A DNA stretch of 64,000 nt from Lathyrus oleraceus. Taxonomy: Eukaryota; Streptophyta; Magnoliopsida; Fabales; Fabaceae. Below the pieces are notes generated by a model. The model saw nothing but the letters and a program-made list of their open reading frames with translations. It was not told the DNA's origin and ran no database searches. The DNA is taken from positions 433,274,136 through 433,338,135 of the forward strand of contig NC_066581.1 in assembly GCF_024323335.1 (NCBI RefSeq). Direction: 5' to 3'. Below are positions 33,427 to 46,499 of this stretch, one piece after another (positions within the stretch are counted from its first letter, which is position 1; each line of letters starts with the position of its first letter). The position numbers and the translations under genes were made by a program.

Positions 33427-34300
33427 CCTTCTGAGACATAGACCTCATATGGTCTCTATCGGGTGCCATATCAATGTTGTATTTGTACTGCTTAACAAAA
33501 GCTTCACCCAAGTCATTGAAAGTACGAACACTTGCACTGTCCAACCCCATATACCATCTCAAAGCAGCACCAGTCACACTGTCTTGGAAGTAGTGAATCA
33601 ACAACTGATCATTATCAGCTTGAGTTGACATCTTACTGGCGTACATAACAAGGTGGCTTAGTGGGCAAGTGTTTCCCTTATACTTTTCAAAGTCATGGAC
33701 TTTAAACTTCATCAGGATTTTCACATTCGGCACTAGGCAAAGCTCAACAACACTCTTCCCAAATAAGTCTTTTCCTCTCAGAGTCTTCAACTCTTTTCGT
33801 AACTCAAGGAATTAATCCTTCATTTCATCCATCTTCTCATATACGTCTGGGCCCTCAGATGGCTCAGAGTGATATATGGTGTCCTCAACACGAGGCAAAG
33901 TGTGAACAACTGGAGGAGGCACAAACATGACCGAGTTAGATGCCGACATAGAGACAAAGGTGGGTGCAAACCCTTCAGGCACAAAATTTAGTGGCATTAC
34001 CCACAGGAATTCAGCAGACACGGAAGGACCGGATTGGCCGACAGCAACGGGAACATTCAAGGTAGCAACCTCAGAAATGACAGTCCTCTAGGGAGTAGTT
34101 GCGGGAGTTGGTGAAGATTGATTTTGCGCGGCAAGAACAAACTCCATCATAGCAATCAACTTTGCGATTTCATCATTCAACTCTCTATTCTCTTGTTCCC
34201 AATGTTCCATGATCTTGGGTTGATTAGCGCGGGAGTTGTATCGATGAGTCAGTTTGGCTGAAGCACAAAAGAGTAACCGATAAGACATATGGGAGAAGAA
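33427..34300 (-). pseudogene. Ogre A gag N-terminal and capsid region
   Basis: Frames 34288-34088, 34060-33812 and 33790-33383 read as gag. Residues such as LLIHYFQDSVTGAALRWYMGLD and DLGEAFVKQYKYNIDMAPDR are the retrotransposon-gag capsid core of Tat/Ogre. Stops or frame changes occur between the three frames. Only the portion right of 33427 is gag; the last codons of the frame ending 33383 are solo-LTR sequence. Confidence 0.83.
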
Positions 34301-34499
34301 AAACTGCTATGCATATGATGCATGAAATGCAATGTTTTTGTTTGTTTTTAATTTCAAGGAACATATTGTGTTATTTGCAAATATATAATAACAATAAAAC
34401 AATTTGATTGATCATAAAATCTCTTTTTATTCATAAGATTTGGAAGGATTACACTGAGTACAATTTCAAAAACCAAAGAACAAATACAAGAGAAAAGGA

Positions 34500-35988
34500 A
34501 ACTAATCATCCTAAGAATCCCCTAGCAACAATATCATACAATCTAGTTGCGGGTGCATACTTCCTTCGGATGCGTCGAATCTTGGACTCAAAAGATGTCT
34601 TCATCTGAGCCTTCTCAAGGACAAGATGATCAACAATCTTCTTCCAAGCACCGGAAGGCTGAGGTATGCTAGAGGAAGATGGACCCTCTGGGTCTCTCTG
34701 TCTCTTCACTGCTCAGTCTTCAAGAAGGTCAATAAGTGCATCCTTGTCTTTTGACTCAAGCATGGAACTGCTCTTCCCACATATCTTTATCTTGCTTCAT
34801 CTTGGTGAGTGCGTCTTCTAACTCCTCTACGTCTTGGTTAGGGAGAGTTAATAGCTCAACCACAACTAGAGACATATGTCTTTCACATGCGTACGACATC
34901 TTCAACTTCAAAGCTCTCTTCTTCACCCAATTAGTGTAAGCTTCCAAAGCTACACAGTTACGTGGACCAAGTTCAGATCTTCATTTCCTATGCACATTAT
35001 GCCAAGTATGTATCATCTTCTGCTTCAAATGTTTGGGATCTTTACCCTTTTGATAGAAAATACCTTCTAACTGAGTGTTATTAGGTTTATCTCTCAAGGG
35101 GAACCCAAGTTGACGACGAGCCAAAACAGGGTTGTAGTTAATTCCTCCTTGTGTACCAATGAAGGGCACATTAGAGAATTCTCCACAACTGTCAATAATA
35201 TCCACACTACTCAATCTAGAATCATACCAAACAATATCATCGTTTGTGAGAGACATAAGTCTCTGAGATCACCTTAGACATTGTTTGTTCTCCAAGAAAG
35301 CAGGCGTCTGAGGCAAGTGAGAAATAAACCACTTGTACAGAAGAGGAACATAACACACAATAGTCTCGCTACCTTTAGAATTCCTCAAATGTAGAGAGAA
35401 ATACATGTCACCCATCAGAGTAGGTACAAGATTCCTAATCAAGAAAATTCTAATGGCGTTAACATCAATAAAACCGCTAATGTTAGGGAACAAAGACAAG
35501 CCATAGATGAGAAACACAAAGATAACTTCAAAAGCATCCACACTATCGGCTTGAGCAAAGATAGTAGCTTTACCAATGAGAAACTTAGAAGTCAACCCAA
35601 AAATTCCTCCTTTCTTCACCCAATGAGTTTCAATCTCAGACTTCTTCAAATGAAGAGCTTCAGCTATGATATGAGATCTGGGTATCTCTTCCAATCCACT
35701 AAAAGGTACTTTGTCAGGTACAGGTATTCCCAAGAGATGGGCATACTCCTCTAACGTAGGCACAAGCTGATAATAAGGAAAAGTGAAGCACCGATATAAA
35801 GGGTCATAAAGCTGAACCGAAACACTCAAGAGTCCTTCAACCACATCAACAGACAATATAGACAAAAGCTTCCCATGACGTTGCTTGAAGTCCAAGGGAT
35901 CTAATACAAAGGATGATAACTTCCTTAGCTCTTTCAAATCAGGACATCTGAAACTGTACTTCTTAGTGTTCCTTCATCCACAATCCAT
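34500..35988 (-). pseudogene. Ogre A ORF1 (protein of unknown function upstream of gag)
   Basis: The start ATG is at 35988, aligned with the start of the same ORF in Ogre B (47977); here a stop follows at codon 5. The frame reopens (35937-35269), stops just past 35269, and continues as 35256-34981, 34947-34756 and 34709-34506. The content is that of the extra ORF of Ogre elements (FDPL/YDPLYRCFTFPYYQLVPTLEEYAHLLGIPV-like). In legume proteomes this type is, as I recall, labelled DUF7745. The C-terminal part is rich in charged residues with coiled-coil character. Function unknown. Confidence 0.8.
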
Positions 35989-38900
35989 GGTCTGAAAAGA
36001 TTTGTAAATAAGACCTTAGTTCCTTGAAATTTATTTTTCTATGATGAATGTTATGATGCGCATGTATGCATAAATGCAACAATCACACACAAGGGATCAC
36101 ACATAAGGCAAATACAAATAAAGGTCAAGGGATGGATCAAGTCGTCATGAAGATCAATCATCCATTTTGGTGGATTATGGTTTTCACCTTATCAACTCCC
36201 AAGTTCCATTGATATTGACAAGACTTGATCGAATCAACCAAGAATCAAAGGGTTTATTGTGAGTCACGAGCATGGAGTCAGGTTAAGAACCATCCCAAAG
36301 GAGTGTACTAAGGATAAAAACCTGTAGATCATGTTCTAAAAGTTCCCAAAGTCTTAATCTCATCTTTCGGATATTACAAGTTAGGATGACTGACTCATCA
36401 ACCCATAATATTCTCAAGAGAAACTCGTATGAGTGTAGTATCGCGTAACAACTGTTATCAGGTCTACACCTGAACAACCTCCGCAATACATCCTATATAG
36501 GCTAAGTTAGGTTAAATGTTCTACGATCCTTAGCTTCTCGGACCCCAAATCAGAGAAAATAATGCCTAACCACAAATAACTTGTGTGACATTAATAACTC
36601 CAAAAGGGTCTCCACTAAGTAGATGGGTCTCAAGCCAACTTGTTAAGGACTACTCCACACAAGTTGAACATGGCTATACCATCCTCCTATCTTAATTGCA
36701 CTCAAATTTAGGTGTTAATGCATGTTATATATTTGGTATAATAAACCAAACTCCTAAAATATACCACACACTAAAAGAAAATATTAAAAGGGATGGACCT
36801 ATCTCATCCATACTTGTATTGGTTCATCTGACACAAGGTCATTGACGAACCAATTAACCTTAGGATATTGAGACTTCATTGGTCAATGAGAGGAATGGGA
36901 AAGAATAGGGATGAATATGAAGGGGGAGGAGAATGAGAGAAACACAAATTGATCATGGGAGGAATTTTATCAAATTAAAATCATTTATTCATTTTGGGAG
37001 ATGAAATGTACATTTCATCAATCCCCTAAATCCAATGATTTTAATCCAACAAAAGTCAAATCAACCTTGACCAAGGCCTAAACAAATAGCCACATATCAC
37101 AAAACCATAAAAATGGATCAACATAATTTTTACACAATTAATCAATTAAAAATCAAATTAAAAGTGCGTTAAAATACAATTTAATTTGGTCAAAACCTAA
37201 AGTCTCTTCAAAATACCAAATAAATGGTCAAGAGATTTACCCTAGGTCAAACAAGGTCAAAGGACCTTAGCCAAAAAATTTCATGATTTTTAAAAAGTCA
37301 TAAGTATTTTTAAACAATTAAAAATATGCACAAAAACATTTAATTATTGAAAAATATCAAAATTAATCCAAAAAAATAATGTAATTCGGAAAATGAAAGA
37401 GAAAAATATTTAAAGATTTTTGGTGAAAGTCCCATATTTTTTGGATTAAAAATGAAATTATGATGAATTAAACAAAATAAAGCAATTAAATGAAAAATCA
37501 TAAAATACAAAAAAAACAAGGGCCATCAGATCTCCCTCATTAATTGAGGTGGCATATCTGATGGCCAAGTGCGCGCTTCCATCTAACATCTCAGTCAACG
37601 CGTGTGCATGCATGGTATGCAAAAGCAAGGGGTAAGGTTAAAATGTTGGACCAAGAGTAGATGGTTGGAACCTTGCCAACACGCCACCAAAGCCCTAGCT
37701 CCGGTAATCTTCTCCGGTGAGGACTACCAGATTGGCCCAACCTAAACTTCATGAAAAATGGAAAACAAGGACACTAATTTGAAGAGAAAATGCTCAGGAT
37801 CACGAATCTGGCCTCATTTTTCTCCAATTCCAAGTATATAAAAAGATACAGGGATTTGAATTTTGAGGATCATGAATTTAGTTGCTTTGATTTGACCTCA
37901 AAGCAACTCAATCTTCTTGCCTACATTGGTAGGACTTCAGCCAACCAAAAATCACAAAGAATAGTGCAGAATTGAGAGAGAATCTAAGAGATGAAGTTTC
38001 TGAATTTTCACCTTCGAGTAGATTCAAATTTGCTTGATTCCTCTTCCTCTTGCTTGCGGTGGTCAATTGAGATGGAAAGGGTAATGAATTCTTGGAGTTT
38101 GAACTTTAAAATAAAAGGTTAAATTCAAACTTGATTTCAATGAAATCCTTAAGATATTCTATGGAGTGAGGGGTCTGAGTTGTCTTGGCAAAGCATGGGC
38201 AAGATATTGATGCATTTCTGAGCTCAGGGTGCTTGTTATAGGCTTATCTCATGCTTTCCACACAATTCCTTTCAAATATCCAAAAATAGCAATGAACTTA
38301 TGCAATATTACATGGGCATGTGCTAGGCCCAAAGAATGATTAGAATTGGTACGAAATCATGCACATGTGATGCTGAAAGCAATTCATGAAGCCATGCAAT
38401 GTGAAATGGAAATTGGTCATGAGAATCTTCCAAATGGTGCCATGCGTTACACTCATGCACAAGTCCTTTACAACTAATCCAAATGAGACGATCTTAGACT
38501 TTTTGGAAATTTGAGATCAATGGGAACAACTTTCACGTTGAACACTTTTCTTTTTGAAGCTTGGATCATGACGAATTTTGAGGTGGAAGTTTGGAAAATC
38601 AAACATATTTGAAAATTTTCTAAGTACCAAGTTAAATCTTCACTTCTTCCACCTTGAATAACTTTTTCTATGGACTTAAAATGGAATAAGTTCCTTCATA
38701 AAAGTTGTAGGTATTTCAAACCTCTTCAATTTGGTCATAAATTTGACCTCATTTGGATTTTGCATGAAGGAGGTATGCATTTTAGAAGTTGAGGAAAATC
38801 ACTTATTCAATGGTAATGGCCCAAAATGACCTATAACATTTCCTCTTGGCACATGCATTTGCAAGTTGAATTTGAACTTACTCCAAACATAAATGTTGAA

Positions 38901-39050
38901 GAGGACATCTTTAATTTAATCATGGAACTTGAATAACTTTCATCTCATAAAAGTTGAGCAAGTTATGGTCTTGGGAAGTTGACCTTTTAACTAGGGTTCA
39001 AACAAAATGACTAATAATGTTTCACCATACAAAATGACTTTACAAGCAAA
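35989..39050 (-). other. Ogre A leader and 3' part of its 5' LTR
   Basis: 35989-36470 matches the leader of Ogre B (47990-48470) almost line by line. Further right the sequence becomes long AT-rich LTR text (37000-39050) resembling, in reverse orientation, the U3/R of the + strand Ogre LTRs. I could not find the LTR/primer-site border. A 10-bp inverted repeat (GCCATCAGAT...ATCTGATGGC) lies near 37525-37567. No gene seen. Confidence 0.6.
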
Positions 39051-39055
39051 AATAG
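39051..39055. other. Target-site duplication AATAG, left copy
   Basis: It precedes the solo LTR at 39056; the right copy is at 43773-43777. Confidence 0.93.
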
Positions 39056-42000
39056 TGTAGCACCTCAAATTTTCACCTCCCATTTGTACACACATTTCAT
39101 TTTTTAGGTCACTAACATCACATTAACATTGCATTATCATTTGCATGGTCCATCAAGTCATCAAGCAAGACTGGTCAAGAGATTTAAATGTGCAAGCAAG
39201 CAAGTGCATTTTCTATGGAATCAAAGCCCTAGGGTTGGTACAATGAGTTCATGTGACCCAAGGATCATTTTGAAGTGGGTTGGCCAAGAATTGAAGGCTC
39301 AAGGCTCATCAGTCAGTGTGAAATTCATCTGAAACCCTAAAAAGTCAACAAAAGTCAACTGTCAGTTCAACTATGGATTTGGAGGTGGGAGATGGTTAGA
39401 GATGCCTCATTCATGTGCAAACAAGTCTCATTTGACATTGCAAACATCAACATTGAAGAATTTGAGGTCAGATCAAAACTTTCCAAAAATAGCAGGTGAC
39501 CTGTAATTTGAGTTTGCAAAAAATGGAAAGGTTTTCAACTCAAGATTACATCATCAAGAAAGCTTCAAATGAAATTTTGTCCAACATGAAAGTTAAAGAT
39601 CTTTCTCTCCCATTTCCAAAAAGTCCAATATCATGGATTTCTCATGTGTGGTTGAAGAGATATGGATCAATCTTGGCCAAGTGTGGTTTGAAGTTCAAAT
39701 GGGCATAACTTTCAAACCAAAAGTCCAATTCAAGTGGTTCTTTTTGCATTGTTCTTATTTTGACCTATACTTTCCAAATTATGCATTGCATTACACCATT
39801 TTTCATCATATAATCATTTGCCAATTCACTTGATTTTTGGAGGGAAATTTTCAAGTTTAAAATTGGTCAATCATTTGAACATTTCATCACTTCCATTGGT
39901 CCCAAAACAGAATTTGGAGTGAATTTGAGATCATTTTCGTGCACTATTCATCATGCACAACATGCATAGAGGTGAAATACCAAATTTGCATATGCACCTT
40001 ACTTTTGCTAATACACTTAACCATTGCCTAAACCTGATTAGGAGAGTGATTAGTAGGACCTATATAATACTAAACCTAACTGTTTTCAGCTAACAACAGT
40101 CACAATTCTCAGATCTAGATCCAAATTCTTGAAATTTTCTCTCAAAACTTTTTCTCAATTTCTTCAAACAAACCACAATTCATTACTTGATTCATCACCT
40201 GGAAGCATCTTGGAGCAAGTTTGAAGGAAGATCCAAAGGAAATCGTGCAGTTTTGCTTATGCTCGAAGCTTTGATGCATTAATGGTGAACTCCAATTCTG
40301 GTGAAATCAAGAGCAGTTGAACCTCAATTCTTCCTCCAATCATCCATACAAGTGTTCTAGAAGAGCTTTTAAGCATTGCAAGGCCTGGATAACACGATTC
40401 ACCAAAGCTGCTCTTCAAGAGGTTCCAAATCGAATCTCTCATTTCTCAAAATGCTTATGCTATTGTTGTTCATCTTTTGATGTTGGTTAATCTGAGCTTT
40501 GTTTCATGAAATTCCATGAAGAATTGAGTTAGTTAGGTCAAATTAAAGTTCTATGCATGAAAATAGATGGCTTCAATTCTTCTTGTATGTGTTGATTTCA
40601 CCTTAGCTATGCATTGATCTTTGATGTCTGATGAAAGATGTACATGTTGATATGCTTATTTTTGATTTCTGAGAACTTTCGTTCTTGAGCCTGGCACTGT
40701 TCATGATGAACATGATGAAGATGATGAAATTTCGTTTCCAGGCCTTGTTTTGATCTTTCAAAATTCCTTTCCTGAGTTCTGTATGTGTTTGTGAAAAGAT
40801 GCGCATGTACTGGTCCACGTTTGCATTCGCCTGGCATTTTGATTGGTTTGTCGCGTTTTGACTGTGCCACATATGTTTGACCGGCCACGTCTGATTAATG
40901 AAATGCAGAGTTTCATATGTTGCGCGCCACTTTTTGAATTTGCCTGCAGTTCGATTCTGGCTCACCACAAAAATTCAAATGCCATGCCTTATTTTCTCAT
41001 TTCCCTCCATTCATTCATATGCTATGCTTCATCATTTTTTTTTCTCCATCTTCCAAAAATCATATATAATTGAATAATGCTCCAAAAAATATGTGGTTTT
41101 TTGCCTTATGTCACATTTTCTGTCTACTATTTTATCATCATTTTTCCATAAATTGTGCATGGCTGGAAATTGTTTTTGTGCTAAAGACTTGAACACATGT
41201 CCATTTTGTACCTTGCCTTGATCATGCTTTTGTGAAATGCTTGATTTCTATCCAATGCTCATGAAATTTTGCATGCTATAACTAGACTCTTTGCTTGACA
41301 TTTTGGTGTTGAGTTGGTATTTTTATCATGTGCCATTGCTGTTTTATGATCATGCTAAGTTAGGTGTGACAATGTGTGTCACACCTTGTAATGTTCAACT
41401 TGATTGATTTGTTTTCCATGCCAAATGAATTTCAATTGCTGTGATTTTTTGTATGATGCACATTAGCGATGTTATGATTGCTCGTGATTTTTGTTGGAAG
41501 TTTTGGATTCATTTCTGATTTAATTGAGATTTTTCCTTCTGGATCGTCATATGTGAGCTTTTGAATTGCCTTGAACTTCATTTGATTGTGAAATGCTTGT
41601 TCTTTATCCAATTAATGTGAAATTTTGCACACTATTTCTAGACATGTTGAATGATGTTTTGGATTTGGTTTGAGGTCTTTACCATGATCCATCTCTGTTT
41701 TATGCTTATGCTAAGTTGGTGTGACAATTTGTGTCACATATGTGCTTGTTGTGCTTGCCTTGACTTATGCGATGTGATTACCATGCCTAATGTTGTCCAA
41801 TGCTCCTAATTTTTTGTGTAATGATCATGTTGTATGTCCTGTTTACTCATGAATTTTGCCAAGATTATTTGAATCATTTTGGATTTAATGTGCATTTGTT
41901 CATTCTGATGTCACAATGTGGTTATAACTTGCATACCTTGTCATGTTTGGTTCATGAAATGAATTTGGTTAATGATATTGATATGGGACCTTTTGGATTG

Positions 42001-43772
42001 TGTTCTTGATTAAATGAAGTTGCTTCATGTTAAATTTCATGTTCTGTGTTGGATTTTTTCTCCATCCTTGACCCTAGGCCTTGACCTAGTGGTTTGTGAC
42101 TCACAGTTGAGCTTTGATTTCAGGTTTACACATCCAAGTCCATAGTTGATGATGCTTCCTCACTTGAGCATTGATGTTTGCTCTAGATGTTGGCTAACCT
42201 TGAATTGTTTTGTAGGCATTGAGATCAAGTGGCTTAATAGCTTGTGCCTTGCTCACTGTTGCATTGCTTGCTTATCTGTCTGACTGTGTGATTGATTGTT
42301 GTCTAGTTGATTGTTTGACTTGTATACTGATTGGGTTAGATTTTTTCAGGTACCTAAGTTGCTTTGAGTTCTTTTGAACTTGCTTTTTCTTTGCTTGGTT
42401 GCTTAACCATTGAGGTATAACTCTCTAACTTCATGTAGTCTGGAAGATCTGTCCTGTTATGTGGGCAGGCACCTGTCTGAAGTCCTCCTTAAGAGGCAAT
42501 GCTTGTGTTTGTTTATCTTTGTGCTAAGCAGGAAAAGACCTCTTATGAGACAATTGGCAGATAAAAGAGATGTGTAATCCATCTCCTGCTACTCAGTGTG
42601 TCATTCACTTCGCTCACACACCATGTGTTGATGCATTGTGAATAAAAACCCAAAATCATGTTGTGTCATTCATCTGTGGAGAAGAGTTCCTACATTCTGA
42701 ACTCCCACATTTTCTATTTGAGTCAAGCTCTCCCAGACCAGGGATAAGAGCTGTGAGGTCTTACCCTCACTTCCCATTTCATCTGCTTCACCCTAACTCT
42801 CAATGTTAGGGTTAAGAGCTAATTACACCCGATTCCAGTTGGCTTGTGTTTCACAGCCTAACCTTGTATGAGCCCAATTGTTTGCATATAGTGTGTGTGC
42901 ATGCTTTTTGTGCTTGTATGTATTTGCCTGTACTATCTAGGATAGCTTGCTCCCTGTGCAAGTTAGATAGAAACCTTAACCTAGGACCATGGTGAATTTA
43001 CATGATAACTATTAGGCTCGAGTCAGTCTCCCTTCTAGTTTGTCATTTCCCAGTCTCTGGTTAGGTTAGAAGTTCTTTCCCTGCGTAGGGGAACTACGTC
43101 GCCCTGATCCTTATACCAGATGAGGTACGTAGGCAGGAGATGAGCTGATCTCTCCGGGCGCCCTTTTTCTTTTGCAACCCCTTTGTGTGTGTTTGGAGTC
43201 TGACATAAGTCCAGCGATTGGCAGTCGGTTTCCATGTTTGCCTATTTGTGTGGAGTCTGACGTAAGTCCAGCGATTGGCAGTCGGTTTCCTGTGTGGTTT
43301 TGTTTGGCGTGCGTTAGCCAAGCTACGAGTGCTCTGATTCTTCTCCAGTCAGAGAAGATACGTATGCATAGGATGCGACATCCTAGCGAGCATGTTTCCC
43401 CCGTCCCGAACTACGTCGACTCTGATGTCTGTGCCTGACAGACTACGTAGGCCCAGGATGCGATATCCTGCCGAGTTAGTTTCTTTTGTCTTTCTGTGTC
43501 TCCTTTCAGCCTGTGTGTGCAGTTTGTTTGAGCAGTGTTTAACAACCTTATCCTTTCTTTTGTGCGTGGATCCCGTCGAGTACGACGGATGCGTAGGGGT
43601 GCTAATACCTTCCCTTCGCATAACCGACTACCGATTCCATCTTTCTCTGGTCGCGAGACCATGTCTTTTCCAGGTTTACTTCGACCGTTTCCTTTCCCTC
43701 TTTTGGGATAAATAACGCACGGTGGCGGCTCTGTTGTTTCGTTTTCCCGCCGGTTTTTAGCGTAATGCGACA
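39056..43772 (+). mobile_element. Solo Ogre LTR (4717 bp), TSD AATAG
   Basis: It starts TGTAGCACCTCAAATTT and ends GTAATGCGACA. Exact AATAG duplications flank it, and it lies inside the minus-strand LTR of Ogre A. It is alignable along its length with the 5' LTR at 52214-57033. A TATATAATA box at 40061 suggests a U3 of about 1 kb and a very long R-U5. Near the end are a 57-bp tandem repeat (GGAGTCTGACRTAAGTCC, 43195 and 43252) and hairpins TAGGATG/CATCCTA. Short open frames inside it are not genes. Confidence 0.93.
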
Positions 43773-43777
43773 AATAG
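43773..43777. other. Target-site duplication AATAG, right copy
   Basis: Matches 39051-39055. Confidence 0.93.
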
Positions 43778-44478
43778 CTCTAGAATTCAACATTAAATTT
43801 GTTTTTAATGTCATTATTAGTAACTTTTATCTTGGAATAATTTTCATATGACAAAAACTGTAGGAGATAGGGTGTAGGGAACCCTAGTTTTGACTAATTG
43901 ACTTTGTCTGGTCAACCACCATTAACCAACTTGCTATTTTGACATTCTCTTGATCTATTAGACTCATGGAGGGTCATATATATGTAGGATGATGTATAAT
44001 AAAGTGTACCTTGAAATATTTGATCAATTGATGAAGAAACTTGCTGAGGAAGTCACACAAGATACCCAGATGAATTAGGGCTTCCAAGTCAAACAAGCTT
44101 CAAACTCTTGATGAAATCTTGATAAAAATGATATGTGAAGACCATGAGGATCCATACATGATGTCTAGAGTAATTTTTAACCATCTCTTGATTAGTCTCC
44201 TTCTATTGAGGGTCTTAAACCCTAGATATGAGCTTGATGAGGCATTGGTGAACACACACACTACCTACAAAAGCAACAAACTATACATTGCCATATTTTT
44301 GGTATTTTGGTTAGTAAATAATGAAAAAAAGTATGATACAATCAAAATGTGCTTGGTGATATCTCCCAATGCAAACCCAATGAATGAGGGGTAAGGAGGA
44401 TGCCAATGTGTGATCCCAAAGCCAATGCATATGATGAGATGGCATGAGGGATCTTAGGGTCAACATTTGGGTCTTACA
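43778..44478 (-). repeat. Start of the 5' LTR of Ogre A
   Basis: Read on the minus strand it begins TGTAAGACCCAAATG at 44478, the same start as the solo LTR at 31433 (TGTAAGACCCCAATTTTG). It continues, across the 4.7-kb solo LTR, into 39050 and below. It abuts Ogre B gag/spacer coding at 44479. Confidence 0.78.
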
Positions 44479-46250
44479 GTCGTGCTCACATTCACTGACC
44501 AAACAGATGTCTTTATGAATTGCCACAAAGATTGTCTGATATGGCTAACATCATAAACCTTGAACTCACCAGGACAAACATCTACCATATTGACAGAAGC
44601 GTTACAATGAGCAGGCAAAGGATTGGTTTTCACATTAGGCGCTCTGTCCTCAAAGGACACCATACCACTCTTTACAAGCTTTTGTACTTCATATTTCAAC
44701 GAATAGTTGTTCTCTATGTCATGGCCAAGGGCTCCCTGGTGAAAAGCATAATGGAGTTCAGGTTTGAACCACCATGGAAGTGGCTCAGGAATCTGCGGAG
44801 GATTTCTTAGTTGAATAAGGTTCTTGAGAACCTATGAGGAGTATAATTTTGCATACGACATAGGAATAGGGTCAAAGGAGACCTTCTTCCTCTCAAAGTT
44901 TTGTTAGTTATTATTATTGTTGTTGTTGTAGTTGGTTCTTTGTTGCGGTTGTTACTAACATTATTGTTGCTGAATCAGAACTGATTGATAGTTGGAATTG
45001 TCGGAAAATACAGGAATTACTGATGAAACTTGATGTTGATGTTGACAAGGTTGAGAACTCTTTCTGACACGAGGCTTCCTCTGCCTCCCCACTAACACTG
45101 AATTAGTTTCCCTTTCCTTCCTCTTGGAGAAACTCCCACCATATTTCTTGCTAGACGATGCTTCTTCCTTAGACAGACATCCTTCACGGACTTCTTCTTC
45201 TAGCCTCATCCCCATATTTACCATTTTGGTAAAGTCATTGGGGCACTTGCAATCATACGTTCATAGTAAAACAAACTCAGTGTCTTCAAGAAGATCTTCG
45301 TCATTTCTTTTTCTTCCAAGGGTGGACTTATATGGGCAGCCAACTCCCTCCATCTCTAGGCATACTATTTGAACGTCTCCTTTTCCTTTTGAGACATAGA
45401 CCTTAGCTGGTCTCTATCGGGTTCCATATCCACATTGTACTTGTACTGCTTGACAAAGGCCTCGCCCAAGTCATTGAAAGTACGAATGCTTGCACTATCC
45501 AAACCCGTATACCACCTCAAAGCGGCTCCAGTTAAACTGTCTTGGAAATAGTGAATCAGAAACTAATCATTATCAGTTTGAGTAGACATTTTTATGGCAT
45601 ACATAACAAGATGGCTCAGCGGGCAAGTGTTCCCTTTATACTTTTCAAAGTCGGGGACCTTGAACTTCATCGGGATTTTAAAATTGGGGAACAAGAAGAG
45701 TTCAACAACACTCTTCCCAAACAAATCTTATCCTATTAAAGTCTTCAACTCTTTGCGTAACTCGAGGAACTAATCTTTCTTCTCGTCTATTTTCTCATAC
45801 ACATCTGGACCCTCAGACGAATCAGAATGGGAGATAGAGTCCTCAACATGAGGCAGAGTGTGAGCAACAGGAGGTGGCACTCACATGACCGAGCTAGATG
45901 CCAAAAGAGAAACAGAGGCAGGCGCATACTGTTCTGGCATAAAGTTGGAGGGCATCCCCAAGGGAACCCAGCCGGCATGGAAGGCCGGATTGACTGGCAG
46001 CAACATGAACAGTTGAGGTAGCAACTTCAGAAATGACAGTCCTCTAGGGAGGAGTTGCGGGAGTTCGTGATGACTGGTTCTGTGCAGCAATGACAGATTC
46101 CATCAGCGTCGTTAACCTATCAATCTCGTCCTTCAGCTCTTTGTTTTCTTGCTCTAGATGCTCCATGATTCCTGGTTGATTAGCGCGAGTATTATAGCGG
46201 TGAGTCAGCTTGGCTGATGCACCGAAGAGGAACTAATAAGACATCTGGCA
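44479..46250 (-). pseudogene. Ogre B gag and gag-protease spacer, truncated
   Basis: Minus-strand fragments run from about 46250 down to 44479. They include the capsid core (45660-45400, near-identical in layout to 33790-33383), the KKYGGSFSKRKERETN segment (45224-44961) and the spacer (44699-44479). Many stops and frame changes. It ends abruptly at the Ogre A LTR, so Ogre A inserted here; GTCGT at 44479-44483 would be one copy of the target duplication. Confidence 0.8.
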
Positions 46251-46499
46251 AAAGAAAACCTGCTATGCAAATGATGCATGAAATGCAATGTTTTTATATT
46301 GTTTAATTTCAAGGAATACATGAAGTTCTATTTGTAAATATATATTTAAATAATAACAATAGTAACAATTTGATTGACCATAAAATCTCTTTTTATTCAT
46401 AAAATTTGGAAGGATTACACTGAGAACAATTTCAGAAACCAAAGTACGAATACAAGAGAAAAGGAAACTAATCATCCTAAGGATCCCTTAGCAATTGTA

